A stretch of DNA of 64,000 nucleotides from positions 3,720,001 to 3,784,000 of the forward strand of contig JAGYVD010000002.1 of the NCBI GenBank assembly GCA_021209875.1, in the 5' to 3' direction. Source of the stretch: Rosellinia necatrix (taxonomy: Eukaryota > Ascomycota > Sordariomycetes > Xylariales > Xylariaceae). A program made the translations under genes and the position numbers. The notes below the pieces were generated by a model, which saw only the letters and a program-made list of their open reading frames with translations, was not told the origin of the DNA and ran no database searches. Positions 61,241 to 64,000 of this stretch are shown in pieces (the stretch's first letter is position 1; the number at the start of each line of letters is the position of its first letter).

Positions 61241-64000
61241 AAGTATAATGGCATACTTACGTAACGTAATAATTCAACATTCTCCTTATGTTTGTGTTTA
61301 AAATATTTTCCTTTTCGCATTACCTGCTTTTATCTTATTGTATCCAACTGAGTTCCGTGTTCCCTTCTGGTTTTATTTCGCCGCGCCCCCCGGTTTTATA
61401 CCCCCCGATTTCACAATTGCAGCGTTGTGAGGACTTCCAGGTACTGGTGTGGTTTATTAGGTACCTGGCCCCCACTCTGCCACATCCACCGCCACCTCCA
61501 GAACACCCAAGGGCATCGGCTACGCGGCATCAAGCATCCGCGAGTGTTTTCCCACCTTATCATCCGCCAAACTTTGCGATCGCCGTTTCCGAGGATCATC
61601 TCAATCACGGGCATGCTGCTTTTATCAAATGAACCGCGCCATCAATAGCAGGGGGGCAGAAGGCCTTTCGGATCATGGTGACTCGGCCTTCGTTCTTAAT
61701 CTTAGGTTATAGACCCTAGTCTACAACTCACGAATGCTAGACTAAAACCTGATATTGCCTATATCCGACGTTTATTTCCAGGGGAGTCATTCACGATGCT
61801 CTCTCCTCCCAGTGTTTGTGATGGAGGAAGAGCAGCTTGGGAGGGGGCGTGCAAGTAGTAACTGACCTCACACAACTCACCACTTCGTGGTTAACCAAGT
61901 ACATAGCACATATCTACCATCGACATCAACAAGGTTTTCCAACTGAAATGAGAGACTCCAGTCTCACCGCCTTGTCAAGAATCTGGAGTCGCAGATGGAT
62001 TGATGAACTGGAGTAGAGTTCCCTCATCCAACCATGGTGCTAGGGCATGCTGAGACAACTTTCATTGCCTAATGTGACACAACAGATGTGTCTCCATCGT
62101 TCGCTTTTACAAACCGGTACGGTATTTCGCCTACACTCTAACCTAGTCTGTCTCCAGTTATTCCCGAATCGGGAGGCGTTAATCTGAGGCGTGGATGGGC
62201 TGCTACCATAGCCCCGACACAGGGACTCCGATGTACCGATCGATCCCCGGAAACCCGGTCTAGACTACCATACAGCCGGCCTAGTATGCAAGCAGGCGAG
62301 CTCCGCACACCATCATTTGCGGAATAAGCACGGAGGGCCGATCAGAAGCCTATATCTCCCGTATTCTCTAGAAAATCCATAATTATCCTCCCGCAACTAC
62401 CCTTCCGCATGACACCACTCTGCGATGCCAATTTCTCTGATTGCCCACCACCTCCTCTCTGGCCACCCCCTTTATAAAATGGTTCTACTTATCCCTGCCT
62501 TGTCCAAATCCACCGATTTCTCTAGCATCCATATGTACTCTACCTGTTTGGCTCTAGCTACCAACAGCGAGGTCTTCCTCTAACACCACCCCTCCCCCCA
62601 GCCATATTAGCCTCGGATGTCTTGCAGATGAACGGCAGTGATAGCGTAGGAATATGATCCCCTCTTTGACTTGAATTTACGTGTCGCCATTCTAATTACC
62701 GGTAGTATCATAGATAGAATAGGCTTTGAACAGAGAGTGAAAGTTCATCCCCGGGCGGGGCAGTTCCCACGATTCTAATGACTGCACGAGCCAGTCATTC
62801 TATTGTCCTCCCTCAATAAGTCAACAAGTAATGATAACGCAGTAGGTATGGGTCTTATGTTTAGATTAGGATATAATTCAGGCAACGGGTATCTGGGTGA
62901 GGTCAGGGGGGTCTCTGGTCAGAGCTTTCTCCAGCACGCATGTATACATACAGATTTGCTATTTCGTCCACTGCTTCCCAATTCTAACAGAATACTGCTT
63001 GCTATTAAAGAAGCCATACAAATACAGCTTCCCACTTACGCTGAGATCACGTAACAAGCCGGACAGGTGAGTACTACTGCTTATATGTATCAGCAATTGG
63101 GCCAGCGACATTAATAAACCTAGGCTCGAACGGTTAGCACAGCAGCAACAAAAATCAACACTTAGTAGTATATAGGTATGCTTAAAATATTATCTATACG
63201 CAAGTTGCCCACATGAAGTACTTTTGAAATTAATTTACTAGGTTTAGAAATGTGCAATAAAAATCGGGAGGAAAAAAAAAAAAAAAGGAGGTAGAAATAT
63301 GTGTCACCACCGCGGAGACGTTAAAAGACTGAGTTTTCGACATAGTTGGGAAATTATGTAGGTCACTATGAAGCGAGAATGTGAGGTCTGCTTCATTATA
63401 AGATTTTTTTTGATAGTTATGGCCATCCTGGTTGGTGATCAAAAGGGACCTATGCACATACATACATGCATATAACCTGGCAGGGGTGGGAGGTTATCTC
63501 TGCTCACGGTAGGTACCTACCTAGGTTATATACCTACCTACCTAGGCTAGATACCTACTTAGTGTACACCCCATTCCCCTGTACAGAGCAGCAACTATCT
63601 GATAGTGAAACAAACCCGACAACCTTAGTTACTTATCCATACTTAAAAAAAGGGAGGTGGCAGGGGGTACTTCTAGTGTATGCATTGAGTTATTATTCAG
63701 CGCCGTTTTAAACTTGCATGGGGAAACCAAAAAGCCACAGATCCTGTCCCCCGCGCCCCTCTCCCGTACACGCAGTGTACAAGTACGTCCCCGCCCCGGG
63801 GGGTTCTCTTACACACGTGTACTTGCATGCGAATAGTTGCATTTAGATTCAGCCTTGGACATCGCGACGGGTTCTTAGTTTACCAGGATAATTCTCCTTT
63901 ATTTCACACTGTGATCGTGGCCAGGATCAACCGTCCACGACACGGCACGAGAATTCCGGAAGTACAACGCTTGGCGAGGGTGAGAGAAAGCATAGGAGGG

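Larger units (their letters stand above)
60882..64000. other. Terminal 3.1 kb without a recognisable gene
   Basis: It begins with the MTO1 upstream region and two tandem repeats, listed separately. Further on are CCTAGG/TACCTACC motif clusters (63509-63560), an A-run at 63273-63286 and short unsupported frames. Nothing with domain resemblance or a convincing splice pattern was found. Confidence 0.5.

Overview
The window looks like a chromosome segment of a filamentous ascomycete (Pezizomycotina, most likely Sordariomycetes). The genes are interrupted by short introns (54-155 nt) with GT...AG ends and CTAAC-type branch sites. Most of the protein families are conserved in ascomycetes. The repeats carry the C:G to T:A mutation pattern of repeat-induced point mutation (RIP). 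No bacterial operon, CRISPR array or secondary-metabolite cluster is visible.

Layout. (1) 1-3.6 kb: non-coding sequence of normal base composition, ending in a short LTR (family F). (2) 4.04-35.10 kb: a 31-kb AT-rich island. It is one LTR retrotransposon (family G, 321-bp LTRs, target duplication TATAG) broken up by nested insertions. Three are full-length Ty3/Gypsy-type elements, A, B and C, whose reverse transcriptases survive only as RIP-mutated relics. The others are solo LTRs of families A, B, D and E. Almost every insertion can be placed by its 5-bp target-site duplication. (3) 35.1-36.7 kb: more solo LTRs (D with a nested F; three H copies). (4) 37.2-64 kb: the gene-bearing part.

Genes: a CorA/Mnr2-type magnesium transporter (-); signal peptidase complex subunit SPC1 (+), convergent with the cullin-RING ligase RING subunit RBX1 (-); a PNRC-motif, probably decapping-related, disordered protein (+); tyrosyl-DNA phosphodiesterase TDP1 with an N-terminal ubiquitin-interacting motif (+); a WOPR-domain transcription factor of the Wor1/Ryp1/Sge1 type (+) behind a 5-kb non-coding region; mitochondrial cardiolipin synthase (+), which carries an apparent +1 frameshift in a run of seven C; and, convergent with it, the mitochondrial tRNA-modifying protein MTO1 (-). 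From 60.9 kb to the end I find no convincing gene.

The genes are not a functional cluster. Two neighbours (cardiolipin synthase, MTO1) act in mitochondria; the rest are unrelated housekeeping or regulatory genes. Exon coordinates were worked out by hand from splice signals, frame and family conservation. All coding lengths close in frame except cardiolipin synthase. The most informative structure is the nested, RIP-decayed island, where insertion order, RIP extent and LTR boundaries can be read directly.
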